15,701 bases of DNA, from assembly GCA_030916975.1 (NCBI GenBank), contig JAUPVO010000024.1, positions 1-15,701 on the forward strand, in the 5' to 3' direction. Made by a program: the position numbers and the translations under genes. Origin of the DNA: Patescibacteria group bacterium (GTDB lineage: Bacteria; Patescibacteriota; Minisyncoccia; Phycocordibacterales; UBA5272). This document shows positions 1 to 6,820 of the stretch, in pieces; position 1 is the stretch's first letter, and the number at the start of each line of letters is the position of its first letter. A model generated the notes under the pieces. It was not told the DNA's origin. It saw nothing but the letters and a program-made list of their open reading frames with translations, and did no database searches.

Positions 1-413
1 AATAGTATCAAACCAAGGATTACAAGTAGACCTAGAAGTAATGATCCTAAAAAGTATTTCCAAATATTTTTAATCGTATCCTTGTCATAATGAAACATTT
101 CTTTGTATTTGGCGGTGTGTCCAGAAGTCATTTTTAGTCCCATTTTAACTATATTATATCCAAGCCAAATAGATATTATTTGAGTTATTATTTGCAAGAG
201 TATATTTATTGCAACAAAAGATGGAGTTGGCTGGAGGTGAGAACTTTCCAAATAATAGCTATATTGTGACGATATATTAGAAGGCACTGTTATGGCTATA
301 ACTGTAATGATTATGAGTAACATCATTTTCCAAAATTGTTTGGTTCTCATCCAACCAAAACTAATTGATTTTTTAATTGAAAAAGTATGATTTTCAAAAG
401 TTGTATTTTCCAT
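1..413 (-). CDS. Hypothetical multi-spanning membrane protein (3' end outside window)
   Basis: I do not recognise this gene. An open frame starts at an ATG (complement of 411-413) and runs without a stop to the left edge, giving 137 codons. The protein opens with a short polar stretch (MENTTFENHTFSIKKS). It then has a hydrophobic helix at about residues 29-45 (MMLLIIITVIAITVP), a second at about 70-88 and the start of a third at about 120-137. The opening FSIKKSISFGWMRTKQFWK resembles the cytoplasmic lead-in of YciC/DUF975-type membrane proteins, but this is only a resemblance. No Shine-Dalgarno sequence precedes the ATG. An extended -10 box lies 23 nt upstream. Confidence 0.7.
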   Translation of the reverse strand, partial: MENTTFENHTFSIKKSISFGWMRTKQFWKMMLLIIITVIAITVPSNISSQYSYYLESSHLQPTPSFVAINILLQIITQIISIWLGYNIVKMGLKMTSGHTAKYKEMFHYDKDTIKNIWKYFLGSLLLGLLVILGLIL

Positions 414-436
414 ATATTTGTAATTATTGTGACATC

Positions 437-445
437 ATTATAGCA
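437..445 (-). promoter_or_regulatory. Extended -10 promoter (TGCTATAAT) for the leftmost membrane-protein gene
   Basis: The minus strand reads TGC-TATAAT, a perfect -10 hexamer with the extended TGn element. No good -35 is visible at 16-18 nt. It would give a 5' leader of roughly 16 nt for the gene starting at 413. Confidence 0.55.
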
Positions 446-486
446 TAATAATAATATCAAGTCCCGACACTGGCCGAAGAAGTTAA

Positions 487-1128
487 TTAGAAGTTGCTAT
501 TATAAGCAATAATTTCCCATTTATTTTTGGAAAAGATTCTCCAGTCATGGTATTTGATTACTGTTAATCCCGCATTGTCAGCTGGATTAAAGACAGAAAG
601 TCTAATATATTGCTCTACAGTTAATCCTTTGCCATATATCATGGTAGACAAAAGCATCTTTAGAAAAATCCCATGAGTCACAAAAAGACTTTTGTTGGGC
701 GCGCGATCTATTATATATTTCTGACATTCAAAAGCTCTATCTTTTAGATCTTGAAAATTCTCCTCGTCAGCCCACCGCGCATTAGGATCATGATAGCTTA
801 GATCTATAGAGTTTATGGCTTGTTTAGTTAGCAGATCCTGATACCCCAAGTTTACTATTTCACTCGGGTTTCTGCGTTCTTCAAGTAGAGGAGTGTATTC
901 AATATTTTTGGTTTGTAATGTTTTGTTTATTTCGTCAGCAGTTTGCATGGCTCTTTCAAAAGGGCTACAAAATATTTTTTTGATTTTAAAATTCCTAAGC
1001 CTAGCACCCACCTTAAAAGCCTGTTCTATACCTTTTGGACTGAGACCACCTCTTTCTCCTTGTCTTTTCTGTTCAGAATTGAGTATCGTCTCTCCATGTC
1101 TTACAAAATAAAAATTTCTAACAAACAT
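487..1128 (-). CDS. Histidine phosphatase (phosphoglycerate mutase-like) family protein
   Basis: The 213-aa protein belongs to the histidine phosphatase superfamily, which transfers phosphate through a phospho-histidine. From the chosen Met the core motif FVRHGET is at residues 8-14, with the nucleophilic His at 11. A second catalytic region, SPFERAMQTA, starts near 55 and carries the conserved Arg. The acid-base segment is EERRNPSE near 83, and the second His is in FVTHG near 152. The ATG at 1128 is preferred over an in-frame TTG at 1140 because it puts the RHG strand at the usual distance from the N-terminus. The substrate cannot be told from sequence; sugar phosphates, nucleotides and phosphoproteins are all possible. 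It lies 24 nt after a small membrane-peptide ORF on the same strand and probably shares its promoter. Confidence 0.87.
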   Translation of the reverse strand: MFVRNFYFVRHGETILNSEQKRQGERGGLSPKGIEQAFKVGARLRNFKIKKIFCSPFERAMQTADEINKTLQTKNIEYTPLLEERRNPSEIVNLGYQDLLTKQAINSIDLSYHDPNARWADEENFQDLKDRAFECQKYIIDRAPNKSLFVTHGIFLKMLLSTMIYGKGLTVEQYIRLSVFNPADNAGLTVIKYHDWRIFSKNKWEIIAYNSNF

Positions 1129-1152
1129 TTGTAGTTTCAATTATCAAAACCA

Positions 1153-1254
1153 TCAGTTACTAAGATATATGCTATGCCCCCAGATATACAATATAAATAA
1201 TATTATAAGCACAAGCATTATTCCAATAGAGATATTTAGGCTTAAGTTTTTCAT
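1153..1254 (-). CDS. Probable 33-aa single-pass membrane peptide
   Basis: This short frame encodes MKNLSLNISIGIMLVLIIL followed by FILYIWGHSIYLSN and a TGA stop. Nearly the whole peptide is one hydrophobic helix (residues 8-26) with a Lys near the N-terminus and a polar tail. The start is supported by a TATAAT box 6 nt upstream on the same strand, the spacing expected for a leaderless mRNA and the same as seen at other genes here. It ends 24 nt before the phosphatase start, so the two may be co-transcribed. No family is recognised. At this length chance cannot be excluded. Confidence 0.45.
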   Translation of the reverse strand: MKNLSLNISIGIMLVLIILFILYIWGHSIYLSN

Positions 1255-1260
1255 AATGAC

Positions 1261-1266
1261 ATTATA
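1261..1266 (-). promoter_or_regulatory. -10 box for the small peptide and phosphatase
   Basis: The minus strand reads TATAAT, then 6 nt (GTCATT), then the ATG at 1254. A start site about 7 nt after the box would be at the A of the ATG. No convincing -35 is seen. Confidence 0.5.
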
Positions 1267-1351
1267 CTACAGATATTTTGTAATTTTTTTATATTTTTGT
1301 TTTGTTTGTTTATTGTGTGGATAATTATTATGAAACTATATTTTTGTATTA

Positions 1352-1357
1352 TATAAT
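1352..1357 (+). promoter_or_regulatory. -10 box for the fibre-like protein gene
   Basis: TATAAT is followed by 7 nt (TAAGCTT) and the ATG at 1365, implying a leaderless transcript. It is divergent from the minus-strand -10 box at 1261-1266, about 90 nt away. Confidence 0.5.
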
Positions 1358-1364
1358 TAAGCTT

Positions 1365-2930
1365 ATGAAAAGAGCTGTTTTATTTATATCCACAATGTCT
1401 TGTTTGGTTTTTTTTGTAAATGCACAGAACGCTCAAGTTGATAATCTTAACAATCATAGTGGTCCTAGTAACATAAATACAAACACAGCTAATATAGAGA
1501 GCGGTATTCAGAATATAGCATCTCCAACCAATGTGGTTAGAAGTGGTCCATCTCAAATAGGAGCGGTAATAATAGATCAGGCTACCGTATATAGCCCTAA
1601 CACTCAGAACTTAAATTTTGTAGATGCTGTCTCTCTCAGAGTCTATTGTTCAATGTCTAAAGTTTTTAATAGTAATGAAAGAGATAAATGTTATATAAAT
1701 ATAAACAATAATGACTACACCAATAGCGTTCTAAACAACGTTAATAATCTAAGACAGCAAGTAGCGGGACAAGAGCAAGAAATTAACTCACTAAAAGAAA
1801 GGGCTTCAACTGGCGGTGACGCTACTACTAATACCGTTATCAAATACATTAATATGGGGATAGCTGGTAAAAATGGTAAAGGTATAGCGAATACAAAACA
1901 GAATGTTGATGGTAGTATAACCTTCTTGTATACTGATGGAACATCTTTTACAACTGGACCAATAACAGGCTCAGTTGTTGTTAATGATACGAATCATATT
2001 GCAACCAATACTCAGTCTGCAGCTGTTGGCTATTATAATACAGTTCTATCTTCTAATTCTTATATTATTGGACGTAGTAATCTGGCCTCAAGTTCTGCTA
2101 CGAGCTCAATTACCATTGGTAATAATATTATTAATGATATAGCTTCTTCTACCATGATTGGAGCCAGCAATCAAACTAAACTTTTTATAGGTGCTGATGG
2201 TTTTGTGGGCATAGCTTCTTCTACGAGTGGAGGGGCTAGAACTAGCCGCTTGGCAGATGAGCAGTTGAGGGTTGGAGGAAGAATAAGGGCACATGGCTTT
2301 GATGTAGATGCGGCAGCAGATTTGGCTGAGAATTTTCCAGCGGATGAGCAAGACATTTCTCCAGGCCATATAGTTCAGTTTTCTGATATTCTTCACTCTT
2401 GGAGCCCAACAGGTAAATCAGATGACGCAAGTTTCGAGATGAATGGAGTTGTCAAAGCTGTTGTAGCCAAGTCTGCTATCGGCGTGATTGCAACTAACCC
2501 TGGTATAGTACTTGGTTCTAATACGGAAGGAGTTCCTGTGGCCTTCTCTGGTCGCGTTCCTGTCAAAGTCAGTGCTGAAAATGGTCCAGTACAAAAAGGT
2601 GACAGAATCACCCTTTCATACAGAGAGGCTGGAGTTGGAGCTAAACTTATGAATGCTGGGCAAAGCGTTGGCATAGCTCTTTCTAGCGACACTGGAAGCG
2701 GAGTGGTACTGATGCTGGTTAAGAATGAATATGTGTATGACCCGACCTTAGTTCTTGAAGGTAATGAATCAAGCGTCACCAACACTAGCTTAAGCAAAAC
2801 TCAAAATAAAATGTGTATAGACGAAGTTTGTGTTGATAAAACTCTGTTACAAAAAATAATAAGTTTTTTCAATTCCGTATCACCATCAAATAGTGCCACC
2901 AACACTTCTGGCAATGTGCAGAGCCAATAA
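1365..2930 (+). CDS. Secreted fibre-like surface protein with a phage-tail-type C-terminal domain
   Basis: The 521-aa protein has an N-terminal signal peptide (MKRAVLFISTMSCLVFFVNA, likely cleaved after residue 20). The ATG at 1365 is preferred to the upstream frame extension because it begins the signal peptide and sits 7 nt after TATAAT. Further along are a two-cysteine motif (SLRVYC at 90-95, DKC at 107-109), a probable coiled coil (115-148) and a DGTSFTTG collar (191-198). Residues 215-270 look like degenerate YadA-head-type beta-roll repeats (SAAVGYYN, SSITIGNN). The C-terminal region (316-453: DLAENFP, GRVPVKVSAENGP, KGDRITLS) is a domain I know from fibre proteins of this bacterial group. 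It recalls phage appendage or peptidase G2-type self-cleaving domains, though cleavage here is unproven. The tail has CIDEVCVDK at 484-492. The role is probably attachment or surface display. A membrane/TPR-like gene follows after 20 nt. Confidence 0.75.
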   Translation: MKRAVLFISTMSCLVFFVNAQNAQVDNLNNHSGPSNINTNTANIESGIQNIASPTNVVRSGPSQIGAVIIDQATVYSPNTQNLNFVDAVSLRVYCSMSKVFNSNERDKCYININNNDYTNSVLNNVNNLRQQVAGQEQEINSLKERASTGGDATTNTVIKYINMGIAGKNGKGIANTKQNVDGSITFLYTDGTSFTTGPITGSVVVNDTNHIATNTQSAAVGYYNTVLSSNSYIIGRSNLASSSATSSITIGNNIINDIASSTMIGASNQTKLFIGADGFVGIASSTSGGARTSRLADEQLRVGGRIRAHGFDVDAAADLAENFPADEQDISPGHIVQFSDILHSWSPTGKSDDASFEMNGVVKAVVAKSAIGVIATNPGIVLGSNTEGVPVAFSGRVPVKVSAENGPVQKGDRITLSYREAGVGAKLMNAGQSVGIALSSDTGSGVVLMLVKNEYVYDPTLVLEGNESSVTNTSLSKTQNKMCIDEVCVDKTLLQKIISFFNSVSPSNSATNTSGNVQSQ

Positions 2931-2950
2931 TCGGTAAGACTTAAAAAAGA

Positions 2951-3646
2951 ATGAATAAAAAAATATTTTCTAACCTAATAAGCTTATTAATCCTTACCAG
3001 TTTTGTATTGGTATTTTTATCTACTTATTACGCTTTTTGGTCTATAGTTTTTCTTTTGGTTGTATCAATCTGCGGACTGATAGTACATGGATTCAAAAAT
3101 AAAAAAGTCTCATTAGTTGTTTTGTTTAGTATTTTGAGCCTCACCCTTTTATACTTTTTGGGTAATTTTAATAAAAATAATCAGATAGTTAGCAGTAATA
3201 AAGAAAATATTAATACAGATACTTCTTCTAATAATATAAAGAATGAGAACGTGGAAAATATGTTACAGAATTTTTCAATCATGATAGATAATGGTTCTGA
3301 CAATAATACTTTATTAGAATATTATCAGTACATGATCACAGTAGCCAATACTAAGCTAAATAAAAGCGAGACAATAACTTATCTCAACTTAGCAAAAGTT
3401 TATGAGGCTGGGTATCTGACTGGATTATTGACTGATAGAGACTATGTTCTGAATGCTTATTATGAATACTGTAAATTGGAGCCAAATGAACCAGAATGTT
3501 ATGCTAGCATTGCAAGGTTTTTAGCTTTGGACAAAATCCAAAAAGATGAAGCTTATAAATTCGCCAACAGAGCCTTGGAATTAGCCAAATCAGAACAAGA
3601 CATAGTAAAGTATAATGCTTTGATTGAATATATAAGCAAATTATAA
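2951..3646 (+). CDS. Membrane protein with TPR-like C-terminal domain
   Basis: The 231-aa protein has three hydrophobic helices (about 8-26, 29-47 and 54-72). An Asn/Ser-rich linker (75-100) leads to a helical C-terminal half. There ITYLNLAKVYEAGYL and EPECYASIARFLAL, followed by EAYKFANRALELAKSE, read as degenerate TPR helices. The TPR part is probably a protein-binding face, but its membrane side is not clear. It begins 20 nt after the fibre-like gene with no SD sequence or obvious promoter, so it is probably co-transcribed with it. The specific function is unknown. A larger protein of the same design (12834-14417) also lies beside a fibre-like gene. Confidence 0.7.
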   Translation: MNKKIFSNLISLLILTSFVLVFLSTYYAFWSIVFLLVVSICGLIVHGFKNKKVSLVVLFSILSLTLLYFLGNFNKNNQIVSSNKENINTDTSSNNIKNENVENMLQNFSIMIDNGSDNNTLLEYYQYMITVANTKLNKSETITYLNLAKVYEAGYLTGLLTDRDYVLNAYYEYCKLEPNEPECYASIARFLALDKIQKDEAYKFANRALELAKSEQDIVKYNALIEYISKL

Positions 3647-3661
3647 ACTTTTTATAATTTG
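3637..3661. repeat. 11-bp perfect inverted repeat over the end of the TPR-like gene
   Basis: CAAATTATAAA and TTTATAATTTG are separated by 3 nt and overlap the TAA stop at 3644-3646. The stem is nearly all A-T and lacks a following T-run, so it is at best a weak terminator or a 3'-end stabilising hairpin. Confidence 0.4.
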
Positions 3662-3683
3662 TGACACACTTTCCTGTTTCGAG

Positions 3684-3692
3684 TGTTATAAT
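3684..3692 (+). promoter_or_regulatory. Extended -10 promoter (TGTTATAAT) for the SIMPL-domain gene
   Basis: A perfect extended -10 lies 26 nt before the ATG at 3719. A second TATAAT at 3698-3703 is only 15 nt before the ATG. No clear -35 is seen. Confidence 0.5.
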
Positions 3693-3718
3693 AATAGTAT
3701 AATAATTAAAATAAAAAT

Positions 3719-4462
3719 ATGCTAGATAAAATTTACAAAGCCGGTTTTATTCTTATAATATTCCTTATTATTCTATCAGGATTTTATATTGTTAGTGTTT
3801 ATAAAAATAATAAATTAATAGGAACTAACGGCCAGAATACTATAGTTGTGTCAGGACAAGGCAAAGTTTCAGCTAGTCCAGACATATCTACTATTACTTT
3901 TACTGTCAGAGATAGTGGCAAATCTGTGAAGGACGTAGAACCTAAAATATCTCAAAAAGTAGCTAAAGCCTTAGATCAGATCAAAACTTTGGTGGAAGAG
4001 AAAGATATCAAAACAGAGAATTACGCTTCTTATCCTAGATACACTTATCCTAATAATGGTCCAGCTACGATAGATGGTTATGAAGTGTCTCAAACTGTCT
4101 CAATTAAAGTTAGAAACGTTGACGACGTTTCCAAAGTCTTAAGCATGATTTCTTCTGCTGATATTAATGAAGTAGCCGGTCCTTCATACTCTATTGATGA
4201 ACCAGAAAATTATAAAGATGAAGCCAGGAAAGAAGCTATTACTGACGCTAGACAAAAAGCACAAAAATTAGCTCAGCAGCTTGGAGTAGAGCTTGGTAGA
4301 ATTATAAGTTTTTCAGAAAGCGGAGACAGTTACACTCCTCAACCTATGTATATGATGAGAGCAGAATCTGCAGTGGCTAATTCTAAAGATTCTTCTCTTA
4401 ATCTTCCGGCTGGAGAAAATGACATAGTGTCAAATGTAACTATAACTTTTGAAATAAAATAA
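3719..4462 (+). CDS. SIMPL-domain (DUF541, YggE-like) membrane-anchored protein
   Basis: The 247-aa protein has one N-terminal hydrophobic anchor (about residues 9-28). The rest is a SIMPL/DUF541 domain, with the typical opening VVSGQGKVSASPDISTITF (about 43-61). The long helix (EARKEAITDARQKAQKLAQQLGVELG, written here only as a landmark near 170-195) is the most conserved part of the family. The family end is NVTITFEIK. SIMPL proteins are extracytoplasmic and form oligomers in known cases; E. coli YggE has been linked to oxidative-stress defence. The biochemical role here is unknown. The gene has its own promoter and looks monocistronic. Confidence 0.88.
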   Translation: MLDKIYKAGFILIIFLIILSGFYIVSVYKNNKLIGTNGQNTIVVSGQGKVSASPDISTITFTVRDSGKSVKDVEPKISQKVAKALDQIKTLVEEKDIKTENYASYPRYTYPNNGPATIDGYEVSQTVSIKVRNVDDVSKVLSMISSADINEVAGPSYSIDEPENYKDEARKEAITDARQKAQKLAQQLGVELGRIISFSESGDSYTPQPMYMMRAESAVANSKDSSLNLPAGENDIVSNVTITFEIK

Positions 4463-4507
4463 ATAGAAAGTTTTTGTTTGGGTCTGTTTGTGCAGCTTAA
4501 ACATATA

Positions 4508-4516
4508 TGTTATAAT
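4508..4516 (+). promoter_or_regulatory. Extended -10 promoter (TGTTATAAT) of secE-nusG-rplK
   Basis: A perfect TGnTATAAT lies 133 nt before secE. The predicted start site (about 4523) falls inside the hairpin that begins right after the box. A second TATAAT at 4574-4579 could be an alternative start. Confidence 0.5.
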
Positions 4517-4517
4517 C

Positions 4518-4547
4518 TTTTTAAGAGGCCGAAAGGCCTTTTAAAAA
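4518..4547 (+). other. Leader hairpin with GAAA tetraloop upstream of secE
   Basis: A 13-bp stem is capped by GAAA at 4531-4534. The core is AGGCC-GAAA-GGCCT, with flanking T-run/A-run pairs and one G-T wobble. It starts 2 nt after the -10 box, so it would form the very 5' end of the mRNA. The sequence after the stem is A-rich, not a T-run, so it is unlikely to be a simple terminator on this strand. The remaining leader to 4649 is AT-rich, and I see no known RNA element or tRNA in it. Confidence 0.55.
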
Positions 4548-4649
4548 TACTTTTTAAAATAAAATAAAAAGAGTATAATAAGGAGTGAATAAAGGTGTTA
4601 ATGTAGACTTTTTAATAGTAATAAAATACATAATAATATTTATAAGTAT

Positions 4650-4835
4650 ATGAAAATAGGTAATTTTTTAAGTGAAGTAAGACTAGAGATGAAAAATGTA
4701 AAATGGCCAAGCAATAGAATGGCTACAGCTTCTACTGTAGCAGTTATCTTAATATCTGTTGCTGTGGGGGGTTATTTGTGGGGATTGGATACATTGTTCC
4801 AGAAAGCTCTAGCCTATTTAACTTCTAAATTCTAG
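4650..4835 (+). CDS. secE: Preprotein translocase subunit SecE
   Basis: The 61-aa protein is the short bacterial form of SecE, the clamp that stabilises SecY in the translocon. It shows the family signature: an amphipathic helix with EVRLEMKNVKWPS (9-21) and then a single transmembrane helix (about 27-46). The stretch MKNVKWPS is nearly diagnostic. The usual gene order secE-nusG-rplK follows, which confirms the call. No SD sequence precedes the ATG (TTTATAAGTAT). The gene is 44 nt upstream of nusG. Confidence 0.95.
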   Translation: MKIGNFLSEVRLEMKNVKWPSNRMATASTVAVILISVAVGGYLWGLDTLFQKALAYLTSKF

Positions 4836-4867
4836 TTAGACATTTTAATAGTTTTATAAAATTTTAA

Positions 4868-4873
4868 TATAAT
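4868..4873 (+). promoter_or_regulatory. -10 box 6 nt before nusG
   Basis: TATAAT is followed by TTATTT and then the ATG at 4880. This spacing would give nusG an internal, leaderless transcript in addition to read-through from secE. No clear -35 is seen. Confidence 0.4.
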
Positions 4874-4879
4874 TTATTT

Positions 4880-5458
4880 ATGGACACAAATCAGAACAAT
4901 ATAAGCTTCACTAATGTAAAACAAGTAAATAATAATGAACGTAACTGGTATGCAATACATACTTATAGCGGTTACGAGAATGCTGTGTTGAAGAATTTAA
5001 AACAACGTATGGAGTCACTTGATCTTGGAGACAGGATATTTGAAGTGGTTGTACCAGTAGAAAAGAAAATAAAGGTTAAAAATGGAAAAAGAGTAGAGGT
5101 TGAAGAAAAAGTTTATCCAGGATATGTTCTTGTAGATATGATAGTGGATGATTATACTTGGTATGTGGTACGTAACACTCCTAGGGTTACAGGTTTTGTT
5201 GGAGCTGGTAACACTCCAGTTCCTCTTACAGCCAAAGAGGTAGAATTCTTACTTGGTAAAATGAAGAACCCAGAGCCTATACATGACATAGATTATGAAA
5301 TTGGCGAATTAGTTATTGTAGCAGAAGGACCATTTAAGGATTTTGAAGGTAAAATAGATACAATAGACAAGGTTCGAGGCAAGCTAAATGTGCTTGTTAA
5401 CATGTTCGGACGCGAAACTCCGGTTGAGCTCGATTTCTTGCAAGTTAAGAAGATTTAG
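4880..5458 (+). CDS. nusG: Transcription termination/antitermination factor NusG
   Basis: The 192-aa protein has the NGN domain (about 20-115), which opens with NWYAIHTYSGYENAV and contains the VYPGYVLVDM motif. The C-terminal KOW domain (about 137-190) is recognised by VAEGPFKDFEGKI and ends with ETPVELDFLQVKKI. NusG binds RNA polymerase to promote processivity and links it to Rho or the ribosome. Length and domain order are normal. It lies between secE and rplK as in most bacteria. There is no SD sequence. Confidence 0.96.
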   Translation: MDTNQNNISFTNVKQVNNNERNWYAIHTYSGYENAVLKNLKQRMESLDLGDRIFEVVVPVEKKIKVKNGKRVEVEEKVYPGYVLVDMIVDDYTWYVVRNTPRVTGFVGAGNTPVPLTAKEVEFLLGKMKNPEPIHDIDYEIGELVIVAEGPFKDFEGKIDTIDKVRGKLNVLVNMFGRETPVELDFLQVKKI

Positions 5459-5483
5459 TGTATTATATACAAGCTTCTAAAAC

Positions 5484-5527
5484 TACTTAAAACAATTTCG
5501 CTAGTTAAAAACTAATAATTTTAAGTA
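5484..5527 (+). repeat. Nested inverted repeat in the rplK leader
   Basis: An outer 9-bp pair (TACTTAAAA at 5484-5492, TTTTAAGTA at 5519-5527) encloses an inner 5-bp pair (TAGTT at 5502-5506, AACTA at 5510-5514). The 92-nt nusG-rplK gap could thus fold as two stacked AT-rich hairpins. In E. coli the rplK leader is the site where L1 represses the operon. This fold shows no sequence match to that site that I can see. Confidence 0.35.
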
Positions 5528-5550
5528 ATTTAATTCAATAATTTAAAAAT

Positions 5551-5979
5551 ATGGATCCAAATAAAAAAGTAACTAAAAAAGTAAAGGTTCAGATTATGGC
5601 TGGTAAAGCTGTACCTGCTCCACCACTTGGGCCCGCCTTAGGACAAGCCGGTGTTAATATTGCAGATTTCACTAAGAGATTCAATGATGCCACCAAAGAT
5701 ATGAAAGGGTTATTGTCTGTCAAAATCTATGCTTATGAAGATAGAACTTATGATTTTGTGGCTAAGACAGCAACCACAACTTCCATGATCAAAGAAGTTC
5801 TTGGTATGAAGTCTGGGTCTAATAAACCAGGAATTCAAAAAGCTGGTAAAATCACAAAAGCTCAGATTAGAGCTATTGCTGAACACAAGCTTAATGATCT
5901 AACAGCTAACACAATAGAAGAAGCTGAGAAGATTATTGCAGGAGCAGCTAGATCTATGGGGCTTGAAGTTTCTAACTAG
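5551..5979 (+). CDS. rplK: 50S ribosomal protein L11
   Basis: The 142-aa protein has the normal L11 length. The N-terminal domain contains KVQIMAGKAVPAPPLGPAL (about 11-29) and the proline-rich factor-binding switch GQAGVNIADF. The C-terminal rRNA-binding domain has SGSNKPGIQKAGKITKAQ (about 91-108) and ends with AARSMGLEV. L11 binds the GTPase-associated region of 23S rRNA. Normally rplA (L1) follows within a few bases; here a terminator comes 26 nt after the stop and the next gene is convergent. No SD sequence is seen before the ATG. Confidence 0.97.
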   Translation: MDPNKKVTKKVKVQIMAGKAVPAPPLGPALGQAGVNIADFTKRFNDATKDMKGLLSVKIYAYEDRTYDFVAKTATTTSMIKEVLGMKSGSNKPGIQKAGKITKAQIRAIAEHKLNDLTANTIEEAEKIIAGAARSMGLEVSN

Positions 5980-6004
5980 CCTCTTTGTAAAATAGTTTTA
6001 AACC

Positions 6005-6050
6005 AAATAATAAAATGTGCTTAAGTTTACTTAAGCGCATTTTATTATTT
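6005..6050. terminator. Bidirectional terminator between rplK and dcd
   Basis: A 21-bp inverted repeat (6005-6025 with 6030-6050) has a 4-nt loop and one G-T wobble. The stem has a GC-containing core (TGYGCTTAAG) flanked by A-rich and T-rich arms, so it can stop transcription from either side. The stop codon of dcd (complement of 6045-6047) lies inside the stem. Confidence 0.85.
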
Positions 6051-6725
6051 CTTAATGTCTCTGTCTTTCCAAAGTTTTGGTAACATTTCTTGAGGTTTCC
6101 AATTCTTTTGTAATTCTTTTATATCTTTTGAAGTCTGGTATTTACCCTTGTTAGAGTAGTCATCATCAGATTCCAGAGTTTTCCCGGTCTCGAAGAATAT
6201 GATCTGAGCAATTCTTCTACCCACCACAAGAGGTATAGAATAGTATTTTGAATTATTTGTAATCTCCATGGTCCAGCGATTAACATAACCAACATCGCCC
6301 CAGCCAGCACATTTACAAACCTCTATAAAATTCCTACTCATAGTGGACCTAGCCTTCATCATAGTTGTAATGTGATTGCGTCCACCGATGAATTCATTAG
6401 TGTGGGCCAATATAGTTTCTCCGGGTTCTAGTAATACGACTTTGTCAGTAGGATTTATTCCAATAAAGTCAAATTTCATATTTTTAAAAACTTCTTTAGC
6501 GGTTTTGGCTTTGTGGGCTTCAGTACCCCAGACTCTGTCAGTATGATTTTTGTCCCAGATATTATATACGTTAGAAGTATATCTGTCTTTGTGAGACTCT
6601 CTAAAATAGTATTCTCCCAAAGTTACGTCAACACTACTTGTTGCCACATTTTCTTTTTTGAAAGGTAGGATTACAATGTCGCCACTTTTAATATTTTCTA
6701 AGATTTTAGTGTTAGATAAAGCCAT
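6045..6725 (-). CDS. dcd: dCTP deaminase (possibly bifunctional dCTP deaminase/dUTPase)
   Basis: The 226-aa protein belongs to the dUTPase/dCTP deaminase fold. It makes dUTP, or dUMP if bifunctional, from dCTP for dTMP synthesis. Visible motifs are SSVDVTLG (30-37), KARSTMSR (124-131, with Arg126, Ser127 and Arg131 at the expected active-site places), GWGDVGY (141-147) with Asp144, and WTMEITN (151-157) with Glu154 matching the catalytic Glu of Dcd. The C-terminal GKYQ (194-197) is typical of deaminases. The enzyme is longer than the about 190-aa E. coli form, mainly through extra sequence at about 42-90. A separate dUTPase is not seen nearby. There is no SD sequence; its own extended -10 promoter is at 6761-6769. 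Confidence 0.87.
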   Translation of the reverse strand: MALSNTKILENIKSGDIVILPFKKENVATSSVDVTLGEYYFRESHKDRYTSNVYNIWDKNHTDRVWGTEAHKAKTAKEVFKNMKFDFIGINPTDKVVLLEPGETILAHTNEFIGGRNHITTMMKARSTMSRNFIEVCKCAGWGDVGYVNRWTMEITNNSKYYSIPLVVGRRIAQIIFFETGKTLESDDDYSNKGKYQTSKDIKELQKNWKPQEMLPKLWKDRDIKK

Positions 6726-6760
6726 ATTGTTTGATTTACTATTAATTTAGTCCTTCGATA

Positions 6761-6769
6761 ATTATATCA
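6761..6769 (-). promoter_or_regulatory. Extended -10 promoter (TGATATAAT) of dcd
   Basis: The minus strand reads TGA-TATAAT, 35 nt before the dcd ATG. It directly abuts the terminator of the DHFR gene, so dcd has its own start. Confidence 0.55.
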
Positions 6770-6770
6770 C

Positions 6771-6802
6771 AAAAATCCCCCTTACATTTTATTGCAAGGG
6801 GG
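6771..6802 (-). terminator. Rho-independent terminator of the DHFR gene
   Basis: On the minus strand CCCCCTT pairs with AAGGGGG across a 12-nt loop, followed by ATTTTT. It lies 18 nt after the DHFR stop. The all-G/C stem is unlike the AT-rich terminators of the neighbouring genes. Confidence 0.82.
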
Positions 6803-6820
6803 TGTGAGGTTATTGGGGTT

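Noticed and set aside
2106..2797. Several minus-strand open frames inside the first fibre-like gene
   Set aside because: They have no start signals or recognisable domains. The plus-strand frame carries a signal peptide and known domain motifs.
4585..4653. A 22-codon GTG-start ORF overlapping the secE start by ATGA
   Set aside because: The AAGGA before it is too close to the start to serve as a ribosome site, and the peptide is a low-complexity Ile-rich run in AT-rich leader sequence.
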